Positions 44,419 through 56,582 of a stretch of 64,000 bases of DNA are shown here, piece by piece. A program made the position numbers and the translations under genes. Numbering within the stretch: position 1 is the stretch's first letter; the number at the start of each line of letters is the position of its first letter. Source of the stretch: Limnephilus marmoratus (taxonomy: Eukaryota > Arthropoda > Insecta > Trichoptera > Limnephilidae); the NCBI GenBank assembly GCA_917880885.1, contig OU862934.1:34580734-34644733 (forward strand). Reading direction: 5' to 3'. The notes under the pieces were generated by a model, which saw nothing but the letters and a program-made list of their open reading frames with translations, did no database searches and had not been told where the DNA came from.

Positions 44419-44830
44419 CTATCTTTAGAACACAGGCGTCAAGTAAATTTGCTGTCCTTGTTATACCGGTATTAAAAAGGAAGATGCTCTTAGGAACTAG
44501 CGTCATTGATCCCTAGTGGTCGCTTCTACGATTCGTTATCAAGTTCAACAGCTCGGCTGTGGAATGATTTGCCGACCTCTGTGTTTCCTTCCTTTCACCA
44601 CATGAGTCTTTTCAAGACCCTTAATCACTCTTTCCTCTACTCAAAAGTCCCTCTGCACAGCGTCTCCAAGGATGACGAGGGGCCATGTTTGTTGGGGAGT
44701 TGTTTTCCTCGTAGCTTTGTGAAGCGTTCACACGGAATCAAGCCTACGCTTCATCCGGTGGGTCAGTAGTGCACCTATTAATTTTATATTCCAACAGTCT
44801 CAATAAATGTTGTGATAAAGTGATAATGAA

Positions 44831-45682
44831 AACTTTTGCTTGCACTTTACTACGATTGGTTGATTTCGCCCTTCGATAGCCTCACTTCATAGTCAAAATT
44901 CCACCCATCCGAAACTATTCAAAGTATTTTTTTCTTGTTGTTTCGGTATTGAATAATAATTTGTTTGGCTGTTAATGGTTTAATTTAAATTCATTCCCCG
45001 TCTTTGATTATAGCTTCCGCTTAAATTAAGGCCATTTAAATACCAAGTTTATTCTTCCGCAAATAAAGGAATACGTCATCTAGCCACAAATTATGTTAAT
45101 AAATATTATTTATAAGAATAGTTCTTACTCATTTTTATCTAACTGATATAAAGTGTTTTTAAGTGTCCCTTTGGTTTTGTATATTAACCACGGACATATG
45201 AATATATCTGGACCTGCCCTAAGTGATAAAAACGTATTATTTCCCCCTCCACATGGCGCCGGTTGGAGCTCCTCCTTGGAACCGACTCGCTCCATGGGGA
45301 GGGATAGAGCCTCGCTTGAATCTAAAATGGGTGACGTCATGATTCTTGCCGTGAACAGCGAGAAGCTAACATCCATACATTTAACAAAATAACACGCTAA
45401 AACGGTAGCTTGTGCTATACAATATATCTACATATCAATGTGCACACAGCGAATGTGGGCGGTTCTCCAATGTGCTCGTCGCTGGTTACAGGGGTAAGTA
45501 AATTATGAAACATTTGTAAAAGTGTTTTAACTAAACACGGCAACAAAATATTGCTATGTGTATTGGGGCGAGTCTTTTTGGGGCGAGCATTTGGCCTTAG
45601 CAAATATCTTATTAAACGTGGCAAGCAATTCGCGCTCCCATGTAAAAAGGTCTTTTCATTCAAAGCAGATTTTGCTTTTAAG
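44831..45682. other. Unassigned spacer
   Basis: No gene recognised. Around 45125-45165 a 35-bp stretch (TTTTTATCTAACTGATA...) recurs inverted at about 63850-63885 and may be an element end. Confidence 0.35.
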
Positions 45683-46103
45683 AACTCCGTAGTCCAGTGG
45701 CTAAGACTCTTGACTCACATTCCGGAGGTCGCGGGTTCGAACCCGGCATGCGCAAATAAATTTTATTTGATTAATTTGTGTTATTTCACAATTAATTCAT
45801 TTAAAATAATATATAGTATATTTGCGGCATGTTCCAGAGTGGAAGATACTATTAGTATCGCCCTGGTGTAAGACCACCATTCAGAATTGAAACGTTGCTT
45901 GAAAATGGCTTTAGCCGTGTTTAGTGACCAGATCTGAATAGCCAGGTACTTCCCAACCTTCCTCTTCCCCACCTCCTTCCCCTCCCCACTACCTTCAGCC
46001 TCACAACATACCCCAGTTGGGGATGCCATAGTCTCACTGGCTCCAGACGGGAGCAGTTGAGATTTTTGTGCGGTATTCACTGTAAAAAAAAAAAAAAAAA
46101 AAA
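45683..46103 (+). mobile_element. SINE-A, full length with 20-base oligo-A
   Basis: Young-subfamily copy nearly identical to 17754-18155, with B box GGGTTCGAACCC and an uninterrupted A-tail at about 46084-46103. Confidence 0.92.
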
Positions 46104-46548
46104 TGGTGATATTGTAATGCGAGATGCCTATATACTGTCAGATTGATTGTTAAACGAATCACAGTCATCTTTCCCCTCTTCGCCCTCCATAGTTTGGTTT
46201 TACCCCTCATCTGTAACTTCTTGTCTATCCATTTGGATGTCTATGATATTAACCAATATTTCAATACACGTTGTTCGGAAACTTGTAGCACAAACGGGAA
46301 ACTATAGAATTTACGTAACAATTGATTTGAGCTTTCGTTTTCAAGAAATTCGAGTCTGAAATGGAATTTTTTAGGTCAAATTTGTAAAAAAATCGGTCGC
46401 TAAAGGATAATTTATCAGCTGTTTATTGTCTGCTCGTCCGGCTCCAAAATTGTTTATCCCCCTTTTTAATTGCCGAAAAAACGGTTAGAAAAGTATAAAT
46501 TCTCAGATCGGTTTTCTTGCGTTCTCTATGTTTTATTTTTATTTTTTT

Positions 46549-46876
46549 TGAAGTAAAACTTCTTTACGCACGCTTGACTTGGGGAGTAAGCTGGCGAATG
46601 CGTGACGAGAGTGTTACGAAAAGCGAGGCGAACGGTAGTTGAGAGGGAGATGTAAGTTAGTGAAGATAGAAAGAGAGAGAGTTACGTTTCGTATTTATTG
46701 CTGTAGGGGCAAGAGAGAGGTGCGAGCACACATTTTCTTTCTCTCATAGCCAGTTACGTTACACGGTGCAGGCCTATTGTCTGTATCACACTGTAGGAGC
46801 AAGAGAGAGCAGTGCGCGCACACATTTTCTTTCTCTCTTTCTGTCATATAGATGGAGCAGAAGTTTTACTTCAGAC
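46549..46876. mobile_element. ~330-bp MITE, AGAAGTTTTACTTCA ends
   Basis: Terminal inverted repeats TGAAGTAAAACTTCT / AGAAGTTTTACTTCA. The interior has two GAGAGAAAGAAAATGTGTGC-like blocks (reverse sense). A second copy lies at 57740-58084 in inverted orientation. Confidence 0.8.
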
Positions 46877-46904
46877 GTGTGGTCTAAAGTACACTCGTTT
46901 TTTT

Positions 46905-47325
46905 ACATTAGCTCCACACTGGGGGCTCTGAGGAAAATAATTCCCATCAGGGCCTATGTCATCTTTGGGGATGCTGTGTTGAGGATCTTTGTAGGAAAAG
47001 AAGGCGAGCAAGTACTGGTAAGAAAAAAGGTATGAGTGGTGGGTAGGAATATGGGGGTCACTGTGTCCAGAATTGACTGATATGTAAATCTATCCCTCCT
47101 TCTGCGGTGCAAGGCGATATTCAGAGATTTCTGTTGGCGGGGGTTAAAAAGTCTTACTCAATAGTCTCTCCAGATCTGGCCTGTCACGGAGTTGGTGGGC
47201 GTACTCATCTGCCGTCAAGATCCGGACAAACCTCACCCCATGAACCCGGGCACCCCTGCCAAGTCACCAAACGTAGCGAACCACTTGGGGTGGCCTATGG
47301 CAGAGGTGTTGGTTATCCCGGGGCG
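46905..47325 (-). mobile_element. SINE-B
   Basis: Starts at TACATTAGCTCCACAC (tail side) and runs to CCACTTGGGGTGGCCTATGG and GGTTATCC; abuts the MITE at 46549-46876. Confidence 0.85.
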
Positions 47326-47573
47326 CGTGACCCATTGTACAAGATTTAGATTCACGAGTTTTCCGCTCGTACTACTGGGTTTCGGACTGCTGGCTTTGTA
47401 CCCTGTATAGTTGATTTTTTTTGAAGTAGGCAATTCACCCTAAAAAGAGTGCTTTGTGCTGTATAGTTGATAATGTGAATCGCAATCCAATAAATTGTGA
47501 ATAAATCCTTTACCTTTCATTAAAACATTCTTAAAATGATGAATTTATAAGATATATTTTTGTCTCGTTTCAG

Positions 47574-47955
47574 ATGCGGTCGTCGAACGCTCTGAGAACC
47601 ATTCGTCCGTCGCGTTCCGTCGGTTGCCGTCGCGTTCTGTCGAGATCCGTTGTCGGATCCAAGTCGCGCGTAGTGTGATTCGACCCTAAACGAAAAAAAG
47701 TAATGATGTGTTTCTTAACGAATTATAGCAAAATATGCAAGTTTCTGTCGCGAGTGGTCAAAATTTCGTTTGCTGTTATGTGATCAAAGGTGTTTAAAAT
47801 CTGTGAATTTAGTTGTTTTTTAAATGATGCTGTTCTCTTACTGGTATTTATATATATATTTTTAAAAATATAATGAAAAATATACAGAAAACGACCCTTC
47901 ACACAATTTGGTAGCTTGGAGGATCCTTAAATAAAATATATTTTTGGTGCTTTAA
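47574..47955 (+). other. Possible 3'-terminal exon of a host gene
   Basis: A strong acceptor (TTTTTGTCTCGTTTCAG, ending 47573) precedes a GC-rich stretch. One frame (AT|GCG GTC...) stays open for about 38 codons to a TAA near 47688, and another starting at the ATG itself gives 34 codons. AT-rich sequence and an AATAAA at about 47930 follow. The CGTCCGTCGCGTTCCGTCG-type internal repetition could equally be a simple GC-rich repeat. No homology is recognised and a link to the DHX35 exon is unproven. Confidence 0.25.
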
Positions 47956-47994
47956 TTTTTATATTATTCAGAATTTCAGTCATAATTTGGGTGT

Positions 47995-48370
47995 GTGGTT
48001 ATGAGAAGGTAAATGCAGGTAACTCCATTAATGGAGGTCTGAACATGGTTGGTGTTAGCAAAAAACTGTCCATAGAAGCGAAGCTTGCAGTCCGCAATGG
48101 GGTTCTGGTGCCTCCCCTGATGTATGGCAGTGAGGCATGCAACTGGCAGAGGAAGAATGAAATAGATTGAATGCTGTAGAAATGAGTTGCCTGAGGCGTA
48201 TGTGCGGTAAAACCATGTACCGTATGACGCAAATGTGAATAATAGAAGAAGTCGGAGACGCCTGAGAAAGACATGGCACGATCAAGTGAATCAGATGCTT
48301 GAGTCAGGCTATGTGAAGAGTCAGAAAAATAGAAGCTTATGTATGAGATGATGAATGTGAATGAGGCAAA
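47995..48370 (+). pseudogene. LINE ORF2 C-terminal fragment
   Basis: Plus strand reads VNAGNSINGGLN, KLSIEAKLAVRNGVLVPPLM, YGSEACNW and, after a stop and frameshifts, NAVEMSCLRRMCG and RRRLRKTWHDQVNQM. This is the order of blocks at the end of a LINE polyprotein. Confidence 0.7.
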
Positions 48371-48499
48371 AAGTAAGTGTATGCCAAGACTGAGTTGTTT
48401 GGCGGTCCGTTTGCTCTGCCCACCCCTGCGGGGAAACGGCATGTTAGTTAGTTACTTGAGGCTATGATTGTTTTATTTTTGTGAGAATATACTCCGTGT

Positions 48500-48712
48500 A
48501 GTGTACTTGTATGACCCTGGTAAAACACTGCCTTTCAGCATCGAAACAATGCAATGGTCGTGTTTAGTGACCAGATCTGAATTACGGGATTCTTACTAAC
48601 CTTGCTCTTTCCCATCTCCCTTCTCTCATCGCTCCCTCCAGCCTCGCAACATACCCCGATTGGTGACATCTATAGTTTTACTAGCTTCAAAAGGTTGGAA
48701 GCAGTTTTTTTT
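48500..48712 (+). mobile_element. SINE-A 3' part, diverged
   Basis: Recognisable ACCAGATCTGAATTACGGGA and ACATACCCCGATTGG segments, then oligo-T-interrupted tail. Confidence 0.65.
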
Positions 48713-48717
48713 TAATG

Positions 48718-49085
48718 ATGTGAATACCACCAATACAACTGCTCCCAATCGCCTGGAGTCAGTAAAACTTTGGCATCCCTAATTGGGGTATGTTAGGAGG
48801 CTGAAGGTAGTGGGGAGAGAAAGGAGATAGTAGAGAGTAAGGTGGGGTAGTAGCTGGCTATTTAGATCTGGTCACCAAACACGACTAAAACCATTTCAAG
48901 CAACGTTTCAATTCTGAATGGTGGTCCTACACCAGGGTGATACTGAGAGTATCTTCCATTCTGGAGCATGCCGCAAATATAGGTACTATATATTATTTTT
49001 AAATGATTAAATTGTGAAATATCACAAAACAAATTATTTATGTACGTGTGGGATTGGAATCCGCTCCTTTGATTCATAAGCCCTG
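48718..49085 (-). mobile_element. SINE-A, nearly full
   Basis: Tail-to-tail with the preceding copy; runs back to the AT-rich body and a degenerate head near 49060. Confidence 0.8.
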
Positions 49086-49139
49086 TCCATACAAACGTAT
49101 TCTCCAATTTCCGGTCTGGATTTTAACACTACTTTTTTA

Positions 49140-49555
49140 AGAGGCGGATATGGGTACCGCCACTCCGGGAACTATTTATTGTATAACCAACACCTCTGCC
49201 ATAGGTCACCTAAGTGGTTCGATACGTTTGGTGACTTGGCAGGGGTGCCTGGTTCATGGGGTGAGGTTTGTGCAGGCCTTGGCGACGGATGCGTCTGCCC
49301 ATCATCGTCGTTGTGGGAGTCCCTTTGACTTCTCCAGTCGTACTCTCTCAGTACATCGCCTCGCACCTTAGTGGGAGGGATGGATTAGTATGTTCGTCTA
49401 TCACCCCTGGACACACTGAACCCCCAGATCCCTACCCACCCCTAATACCCTTTTACTTCCCAGAACTTCCTCTCCTTCTTTTCCCAAAAAGACCCTCCAC
49501 ACAGCATCCCCAAAGATGTCATAGGCCCTGAAGGGAATTATTCTTCAGGGCCTCC
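49140..49555 (+). mobile_element. SINE-B
   Basis: From AGAGGCGGATATGGGTACC to the hairpin CCCTGAAGGGAATTATTCTTCAGGG. Confidence 0.88.
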
Positions 49556-50384
49556 TTTTGCCTTTTTTGATAAGCTACTTCTGATAGGAGTTAGGACCCT
49601 CTAAAAATCGTTAAAATTATCTGGTTTGAACGCCACCAACAGACATTCAGGATAGGTACTAACTATGCATTGTATTTAAAAGTAAAAACGTACTGACATA
49701 GATCATTTTCTTCTAATACAAATAGTAAAAAAAAAAATAAAAGTTGGTCCAATTTTGAAGGAGAAAAATGGGTAATACAAAACCTCGATTTCGATGAATT
49801 TATTTAGTTATTTTCAGTCTGAGATGCAGTTGTCATTTTGCTCAGTATTCGGGGGAGAAAGAGCGACAGTGACGACAACTTTGGTAAAATACGGTTTCCT
49901 CTTAACCCTCGAGGTCGTCGAAGTTGGTACTGTTGTGCTGTAGTCATATTATTAAAAATAAATTTATATCTAGTTTATTGGAATTCCTTAGTCGTTTATT
50001 GCAGTGGACTATGTACGTGCTTTTATTATTACATTTATCAAAGTACAATGGTAGGAGTTTATAGGAAGCCTTTTTAAAATGAGGTGACATAAATAATATT
50101 TTATACAGTTTCCTAATCTAATTAAGGCTTCTCCGCCATTTCCACACATCGGGATTTACATCGTTTACACTACGCGGACACGTGGCACGATCAACTTAAT
50201 CAAATACACGGGGAGGGGGTGGAGGGAATGGTTGCGCCAGTTTACTACCTCTGGTCGAAAAATATTTAAATGTTGTCTATGTATTGACAAATACATACCC
50301 TTTTAACCACCGATTCGATTACATTGTCTACATCAGGGCTATTCAAACTACGGGTCGCGACTGTATTTTTATAATGGAGTGTTT
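49556..50384. other. Unassigned spacer
   Basis: A 79-codon ORF (49838-50077) with a basic start (RGRKSDSDDNFGK) has no recognisable family. Nothing else is visible. Confidence 0.3.
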
Positions 50385-50660
50385 TGCTATGTTTGGTGAT
50401 TTAGCAGGGGTGCCCGGGTTCATGGGATAAGGTTTGTCTAGGTCTGATGACAGTGAGAACACTGAACCCCTGATTCCTACCCACCCCTTAATAATAATAG
50501 CGCAGTTTTGTGATATTTCACTTCGAGTGCGCTTTCCTTCCCAGAACTCTCCTCTCCTTCCTTTCCTTTAAAAAACCCTCCACACAGCATCCCCAAAGAT
50601 GACATAGGCCCTCAGGGAAATCATTTTCCTCAGGGCCTCCTGTGTGGAGCTCATATAAAA
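50385..50660 (+). mobile_element. SINE-B with internal deletion and insertion
   Basis: Starts at TTTGGTGATTTAGCAGGGG, lacks a central block, and carries a ~40-bp foreign stretch (ATAATAGCGCAGTTTTGTG, about 50490-50525). Confidence 0.8.
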
Positions 50661-50704
50661 AAAATCACAAAGTATGAATGTCATTAAAATATTTATAAAT
50701 TTTT

Positions 50705-51152
50705 TACATTATCTCTAATCTGGAGTCCCTGAGGAAATCCATTTCCCTCGGGGCCTAGGTCATCTTAGGGGATGCTGTGTGGAGGGTATTTTTAGTAAAA
50801 GGAAGGAGAGGAAGTTCTGGGAAGGAAAAATGTATGAGAGGTGGGTAGGAATCTGTGGATCAATGTGTTCGGGAGTGATGGACGTATGAATCCATCCCTC
50901 CCACTGAGGTGCAAGGTGGTATTTCGAGAGACTTTAAAAGATCTCCCTCAACAGCTCTTCCCGATCCGGCCACGCAGTTGATAAACAGACGCATCCGCCG
51001 CCTAGACCTAGACAAACCTTACCCCATGAACTCGGGCACCCCTGCTAAGTCACCAAACGTAACGAACCACTTGGGGTGATCTATGGCAAAGGTGTTGGTT
51101 ATCCAATAAATGGTTCCCGGGACGGCGGCACCCACATCCGCCTCCCAAATTT
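50705..51152 (-). mobile_element. SINE-B, nearly full
   Basis: Tail-to-tail with the previous copy; runs to GGCGGCACCCACATCCGCC. Confidence 0.88.
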
Positions 51153-52028
51153 AATTTTAATTATTAAAATAAAATAATTTTTGTACGAAGTATTTCTTTC
51201 TAATTCTGATAATTGTTTTAAAAATGTTTAGGTACCTATTTTACATATTTTCATTCGTGATGATTGGTCTAAACCGGATTGTCAATTAGACGGACCGCCC
51301 TCCTTTGCACAGGGTCAAGTGGGTTTATCAAGTATTTTAGGGCTCCAGTCCAGAGGTGGCTCCCGAATTCAATTGTAGGACATACTTGAAATTTGTACAG
51401 GGTTACTGATACAGCTTTATATTTATTCTAATGCGACCCTCTATTTAAAATGTTTGACCTGCCCTGATGTGTGCGACTGAAGAAATTGATAATTTAGTAG
51501 GCAACATATTTGGCAATCTTCCATTCCGTGTTTTTGTTTGGGAATATTGAATATTATTGTATAAACCGCTGCTCCGGAAGAAAAACATTACAAGTTAAAA
51601 AAAACATAGCAAGAATAAAAATTTGATGAATGTACAGAAAAGTGAAAATACGCACTAAAAAAACCTTTGTATCGTAGTTTCCCTTCGTCACGCCATAACT
51701 TCAGAACGACTTTTCCTATTTCATTAATATTTAAAAAAAAGTTTTCTAATACATTGTAGAAGTTTCTTACGGAAAGAAAAATTAAGAAAATTTCGCGAAA
51801 AATTGGATAATTTTAGAAAACTTAACGACTATTTTAACTTCGCATGTTTGACAGTTCGCGTGTTTGATGAAATTGAATTTAGCAGGCAGTTTTTTCTTCT
51901 ATAACAAAAGAATTGTTTATGAATTTTTTCAATTGTAGATATTTTAAATAGATACCCATATTAGGTACCGAATTTGATTGATTATTCTTATAATATGCAA
52001 AAATAAATATTTGTAATATACGAAAAAT
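51153..52028. other. Spacer with a LINE fragment
   Basis: Apart from 51290-51440, AT-rich and unassigned. Confidence 0.35.
51290..51440 (-). pseudogene. Jockey/CR1-type RT C-terminal fragment
   Basis: Minus strand reads LYKFQVCPTIEFGSHLWTGA, then LINPLDPVQRRAVRLID, the well-conserved post-palm block of Jockey-like reverse transcriptases. About 47 codons without a stop. Confidence 0.75.
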
Positions 52029-52275
52029 TTAAATTTGAGTTAAAAAAATTGTAATAGGTGGCACGCGAGCTGTTTGAAAACTGAATGTACTGGGACTGAT
52101 TATATGGAACGCGGGAAGGGAGTTTGCGGGAAGGGGGAACGGGCGAAGGGAGAGGGTGGGCGGGGAAGGTGGAAGGGGAACGCGGGATGGGAACGGGGAT
52201 CCACGGGAAAGGACATGCAGGGAGAAACACTGAATTTCTTTGATTATAACCTTGCAACGCATGCCGGGAACCAGA
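52029..52275 (-). mobile_element. Repeat with purine/pyrimidine minisatellite
   Basis: Inverted counterpart of 10690-11060, sharing GCAACGCATGCCGGGAACC and the ATTGTAATAGGTGGCACG end with a G/A-rich centre. Confidence 0.6.
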
Positions 52276-52289
52276 TTATTACCTACTGA

Positions 52290-52974
52290 TAATAAGAAAC
52301 AAGTGTTTCAGTTTCCCTAAATGGAAAAAATCCACTTTTAAAGTTATTTCGTTAAATTTAATTCGATTGTTCACTTGCCGGTGTGAAAATTTTCAGGAAA
52401 ATATGAACCTGAATTAGGTTCTTAGTTTGAGTTTAATTAAAAATAAGTTTAAAAAAAACTAGCCCAAAAAACTAAATTAAAGTTATTATCTCGAAACATG
52501 ACGTGAAAAAAAAGGTTAAATTACCATAATTTTTTACGAAATGTCTAAATGTTAATTTTGACTACAAAATCAAAATTTGAAAATTATAGTAGATTTTGTG
52601 CTATTTCCGTTTTCCCTAAAAAGTTTTATTTCCCTACATCTAGAGAAAATATTCCTATCCATATCTTCAATGTACATGAGTCGCTCTATCCTCAAATGTC
52701 CGGATGTCCGGAGCATTTGACTTCTGAGCATTACCCTGGATACTTTGGACACCTTGCTCGTCAAACTCCAACCTGAATAAACTCATAGTCATTGGCAAGG
52801 GCCTATATAAGGGCGGGGGGAGGTAATTTTCTAACCCCCCCCCCCCCCTTCTGCCTTGCCCTACCCCCAGATTCGAATCCCCGTGTAAATGCTTTAGCTA
52901 CCCCTTTGGTCACTGGCAAAGTGTTTGACAGAAGAATCATGGGAAGAACACCAACGAGTTGGATTTTTTTGTGA
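52290..52974. other. Unassigned spacer
   Basis: AT-rich; a 14-base C-run at about 52837. No gene recognised. Confidence 0.3.
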
Positions 52975-53190
52975 TAACTCCACACAGGAGGCCTTGAGGA
53001 AAATAATTCCCCTCAGGCCCCATGTCGTCTCTGGAAGATGCTATGTGGAGGTTTTTTTTAGGAAAGGAAGTGATACTGGGAAAGAAAAGCTACGAGGGGT
53101 TGGTAGGAATCTCGGGATCAGGTGTGACGGATCAATCCCTCCAACTGCGGTGCAAGGTGATGTTGAGAATTTTTAACATTTCTCGTCTTT
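52975..53190 (-). mobile_element. SINE-B 3' half
   Basis: AACTCCACACAGGAGGCCTTG through GATGCTATGTGGAGG to CAACTGCGGTGCAAGGTGAT, then truncated. Confidence 0.8.
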
Positions 53191-54169
53191 CCCTATTGGT
53201 TAATGTGTATTTTTGATTTATGTCGTTATTCTTCCGAACCAGCAATGTGATGGGCGAAATGATGTATTGAAATATCGTAGTTAGTGAATATGTAATATAA
53301 TGTACGTTGAGTCATCATTATAGTGAGTTATTAACTACGATATGATCAAAGATTCCACGGACTATTGAAATTTGTGGAACTTTGGCAAGGAGTTAACTCT
53401 ATCGAGCCAAAACTACACAAATCACCTCCCCCCCCCCCGGACAACACAATTAGAAGGGTTTTCAAATATCCCGCTAATTAGGCTATCATCAAATAATACA
53501 CATACATTTTTTTGAAATAGAATAAGACCCTCATCACGAATCTCTTCCGATGTCGACATATTTTACTTCAGTGATGAGAGATTCAAAAAGAAAATCTTTT
53601 TCACTAGGTTCCGTTATTTTTTGCATATTTATATTTTGCACCTAATTGGTCATTGGTATTTTGTATTGTTTGTAAATATGTATGTAGTTTCAAAATTTCT
53701 CAACAGATGTCGTTGGAGTAATTAGTTTCAATGTCTTTCAACAGATGTCGTTGGAGTATGTAGTTTCAATGTATCTAAACAGATGTTATTAGAAAATGTA
53801 GTTTTAACTTTTTTTAATCTCGTGTCATTCGTGGTATTACACGATAGAGTCAACTGTCAGACGTTTGGGTATAATACCCGAATGGTTACGTAGATAACCG
53901 ATCACATCCGATCTGCAGGCGGGCGTCTTCAGTGAGATTAATTAATCTTCATTAACAGAGAACAAACTTCAGAACGGAAGTCCAGTTAGATATTCGTTGT
54001 TGATACGATTATAACAGGACTCGTAATCTCTGACGAATCAAAGTATTATTGAAAACAAGGAATTAGCAGAAAACCACAGTTATAAATTTATATCAATTAA
54101 TCCAGTAGAAATTATGTCTCAAAGACCCAATCATGTGGACTAAAAGAGATCGAAATGACAATCTAGTCT
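53191..54169. other. Spacer with a short tandem
   Basis: At 53696-53805 a motif with CAACAGATGTCGTTGGAGTA and TAGTTTCAATGT recurs three times (~40-50 bp). No gene recognised. Confidence 0.4.
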
Positions 54170-54720
54170 CCTTCAACGGAAGCAATCTTCTGAACAGGCC
54201 CTCCATTGATATGCTTGGTGTAACTCTAAGTGACCAGTTCAGATGTGGGGGTCCATCGAAGCCAGAGTTAGTACCCAACTGCTAGCCCTGTACAAATCAC
54301 TAGTGCGCCCCACGGTTAAAGTTGGCAGCCATCTATGGTCTGGAGCTCCAAAATATCTGAAAAAAACCCTCGACTCTGACTTCTGACTCTAACAAAAAAC
54401 GGATTGCAATCTTCAGAGCACATGCGTCGAGTGGGAATGCTGTTCTTGTTCTACGGGTATTTCAATGGACGACGCTCCGATAAACTAGCGTCATTTAATC
54501 GCACATATACACCGATGCACAGTTCGAAAACACGCCAAACGCACGCCCAACTTTTTTCTCAGTTGACATTTGTCGCATGAGATCTGGGCCGTTTCTGTGA
54601 CTCGTTCGCTCGTTTTCTCCTGCCTACAACAAGGCTACAGGCTCACTTCTTCCTTTCCACGAAAAGACCCTCTACACAGCATCCCGAAAAATGACAAAGG
54701 CCTGGAGTTAGAGAATTAAA
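54170..54720 (+). pseudogene. LINE-J RT C-terminus and 3' end
   Basis: Conceptual translation shows SIDMLGVTLSDQF, LLALYKSLVRPTVKVGSHLW, SGAPKYL and KKRIAIFRAHASSG with frameshifts between. It closes with the tail GACCCTCTACACAGCATCCC. Best contiguous copy of LINE-J in the window; 5'-truncated. Confidence 0.75.
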
Positions 54721-55139
54721 CAAGAAGGAAAGTAAAAGGGCGTGTGCATTTCGATTTGCCACTCCATTTTAAAAGGTCATTTCTATCCTGGTGACCTTTA
54801 CACCTTTACAAGCGGCTGGCTTTAAATGTCTACCACTAAATTAATAGTCAATCAATTATTATATTTGATTTGTATCCTTCAACAAAACACAAAGCCGCAA
54901 AGTTCGTAAGTCAGTAAGATGATCAAATTGGGGATTCCGGTTCCATGACAGTTGATCCCCCGGCGATTGGCCCCCGGCATACTTTTATACAATATGCAGT
55001 TGGTCTTACACAAAATATAACTGTCATATAAGTGTCACTGAAGGCATATGCAGAGAGGATGTACCTACCACCGAATAACAAATGTGTTAAACATATTTTC
55101 ATTCAAATGCGTCAAAGAAAAAGTACTTGTCTGTATACT
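54721..55139. other. Unassigned spacer
   Basis: Nothing recognisable. Confidence 0.3.
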
Positions 55140-55410
55140 GTACTAGCAGACCCGGACACAAGTTGCTGTGGCTAACGAAATACAACGCCACGCCATTACC
55201 CTACCATTATAACCAACGTCATCTGTTAAATCAAATCCACACCGCCCGCTCCCTTTATTTATATATTTCCACCAAATTACACAAAATCTTGACAAATTAT
55301 ATACCTGAAAACCTTCCTCATTAATCATTCTATCTATTGGTGAAAACCGCATGAAAATCCGTTGTGTAGTTTAAAAGATCTAAGCGCACAGACAGCGGGA
55401 ATAAATGTAA
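55140..55410 (+). mobile_element. RTE-type LINE 3' UTR
   Basis: Begins CTAGCAGACCCGGACACAAG and ends with GGTGAAAACCGCATGAAAAT, CCGTTGTGTAGTTTAAAAGA and CTAAGCGCACAGACAG, a sequence order typical of RTE-clade 3' ends. Confidence 0.65.
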
Positions 55411-55555
55411 AGTTATACCAGATTATAAGTACAAAAAATCGTCACTATAAATAAATTTGTTTGATTTGCGTACCAACTTATTATTAGGTATTTTTGAAGA
55501 CGATTATTTATTAGGTTTGTCATCAACCGTCGGGTTAGCGGGGAATCCATCGACC

Positions 55556-55618
55556 CCCTGACCCCTGACTCCAGACAGTTGGCAGCGTTGGGACTCTTGT
55601 GCGGTATTCACATTAAAA
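55556..55618 (+). mobile_element. SINE-A 3' tip
   Basis: GACTCCAGACAGTTGG and GGGACTCTTGTGCGGTATTC before an A-rich tail. Confidence 0.65.
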
Positions 55619-55924
55619 AGGGTAACAAAACACAGTCCATTGTACCTGCCAGCTGCCAGCCAAAACTTATTAACATATCAAAAGAGCTTTTCTTACGTTT
55701 TCCTTTTCAATTTTTCGTATTTTTCTCGTAGCATTATGTTTAACATGAAATCAATGTTCATTTCAACATTTGGACCGATTCCAAAAAAGTGTTTTATTTC
55801 CCTTTAGTTATTTTATTTTATTATTTTGTATTCTTCTATTTTTCCTTCCTTCCTTCCTTCCTCTATTTTTCTTTGACTTCATAATAAATTAAAAGAATTT
55901 TGTTATTTTTTTTCGTTATTTGTT

Positions 55925-56012
55925 TTTGGGGTGTTACGCCGTGTTGCGCTACCTCCTTCTTTAGCCAACATTTCGGACAGCGTTGCAGTGTCCATCATCA
56001 GGGCAGATCCGG
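55925..56012 (-). ncRNA. Hammerhead-like motif
   Basis: Minus strand: CTGATGA, T, GGACA...TGTCC (5-bp stem II), GAAA, then TGTTGGCTA paired with TAGCGCAACA around an AAGAAGG loop. Same caveats as at 24948. Confidence 0.45.
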
Positions 56013-56335
56013 TAGATGTGAATCGTATCCAATTTTCGTTCTGTTTTTATTTATATAATACATGTTGCATAATTGTGGCATTTACATAAAGTAGATAGCT
56101 TGAATCACCATACTAGGCGGCTGCCTGTTTCATGGTGACCAATGGAGTATAGTTACTATGTGTGAAATTTAAAGTTTAAAGTCAAGTGTAAATATATAGA
56201 TTTAAATATAAATGGTGCTAAAAATTGGAAAAATTAAAATTAAAAGTGGAAAGTAGAAAATACACAATAGAAAGGAAAAGTGAAGTAAATTAGCATAAGA
56301 TTATAAAAATGTACATAACCTTATTCTTTTATTAA

Positions 56336-56530
56336 TATATGTGCATGTGCATGCAAGCACACATGTACGTGAAAAAATACACACATGCATATATACATAC
56401 ATGTACACGCACATACACATACATATACGTACACACTCACAATACATATATATACATATATACGCACATATACACATACATACACATACATGCATACACA
56501 CATACATATACTAACACATACATACATATA
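56336..56530. repeat. (ACATAC)n-type microsatellite
   Basis: Imperfect CA/TA-rich repeats (ACATACATAC, ACACATACAT). They generate several spurious His/Tyr- or Cys/Met-rich ORFs. Confidence 0.9.
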
Positions 56531-56582
56531 TGTAATTTGAGATTTTCACCAGTTACCATCGTGATTTGTTTTTGTGTTTTAA

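Larger units (their letters stand above)
37790..44830 (+). pseudogene. LINE-J RT C-terminus, twice interrupted
   Basis: Pieces at 37790-37904, 38060-38254 and 44419-44830 align in order with the less interrupted copy at 54170-54720 (CCTTCCATTGATATG, ACAAATAACAAGTGCGCC, CTGGAGTCCCAAAATACCTG, then CTTTAGAACACAGGCGTC). After the LTR element, the frame FYDSLSSSTARLWNDLP and SVFPSFHHMSLFKTLNHSFL is the typical Jockey-like C-terminus. It is followed by the tail shared with SINE-B and an AATAAA at about 44805. Confidence 0.75.
46258..47405 (+). mobile_element. TCCGG MITE interrupted by a MITE plus SINE-B block
   Basis: The left part 46258-46531 (GTTCGGAAACTTGTAGCAC) and right end about 47330-47405 (CGTACTACTGGGTTTCGGAC) are the two ends of one element of the 63046-63427 family. 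The intervening ~790 bp is inserted. Confidence 0.65.

Noticed and set aside
45125..45392. Overlapping ORFs near a match to 63850-63885
   Set aside because: Only ~35 bp are shared and no domain is visible; probably an unidentified repeat end.
47999..48442. 147-codon minus-strand ORF
   Set aside because: It is antisense to the LINE C-terminal fragment on the plus strand.
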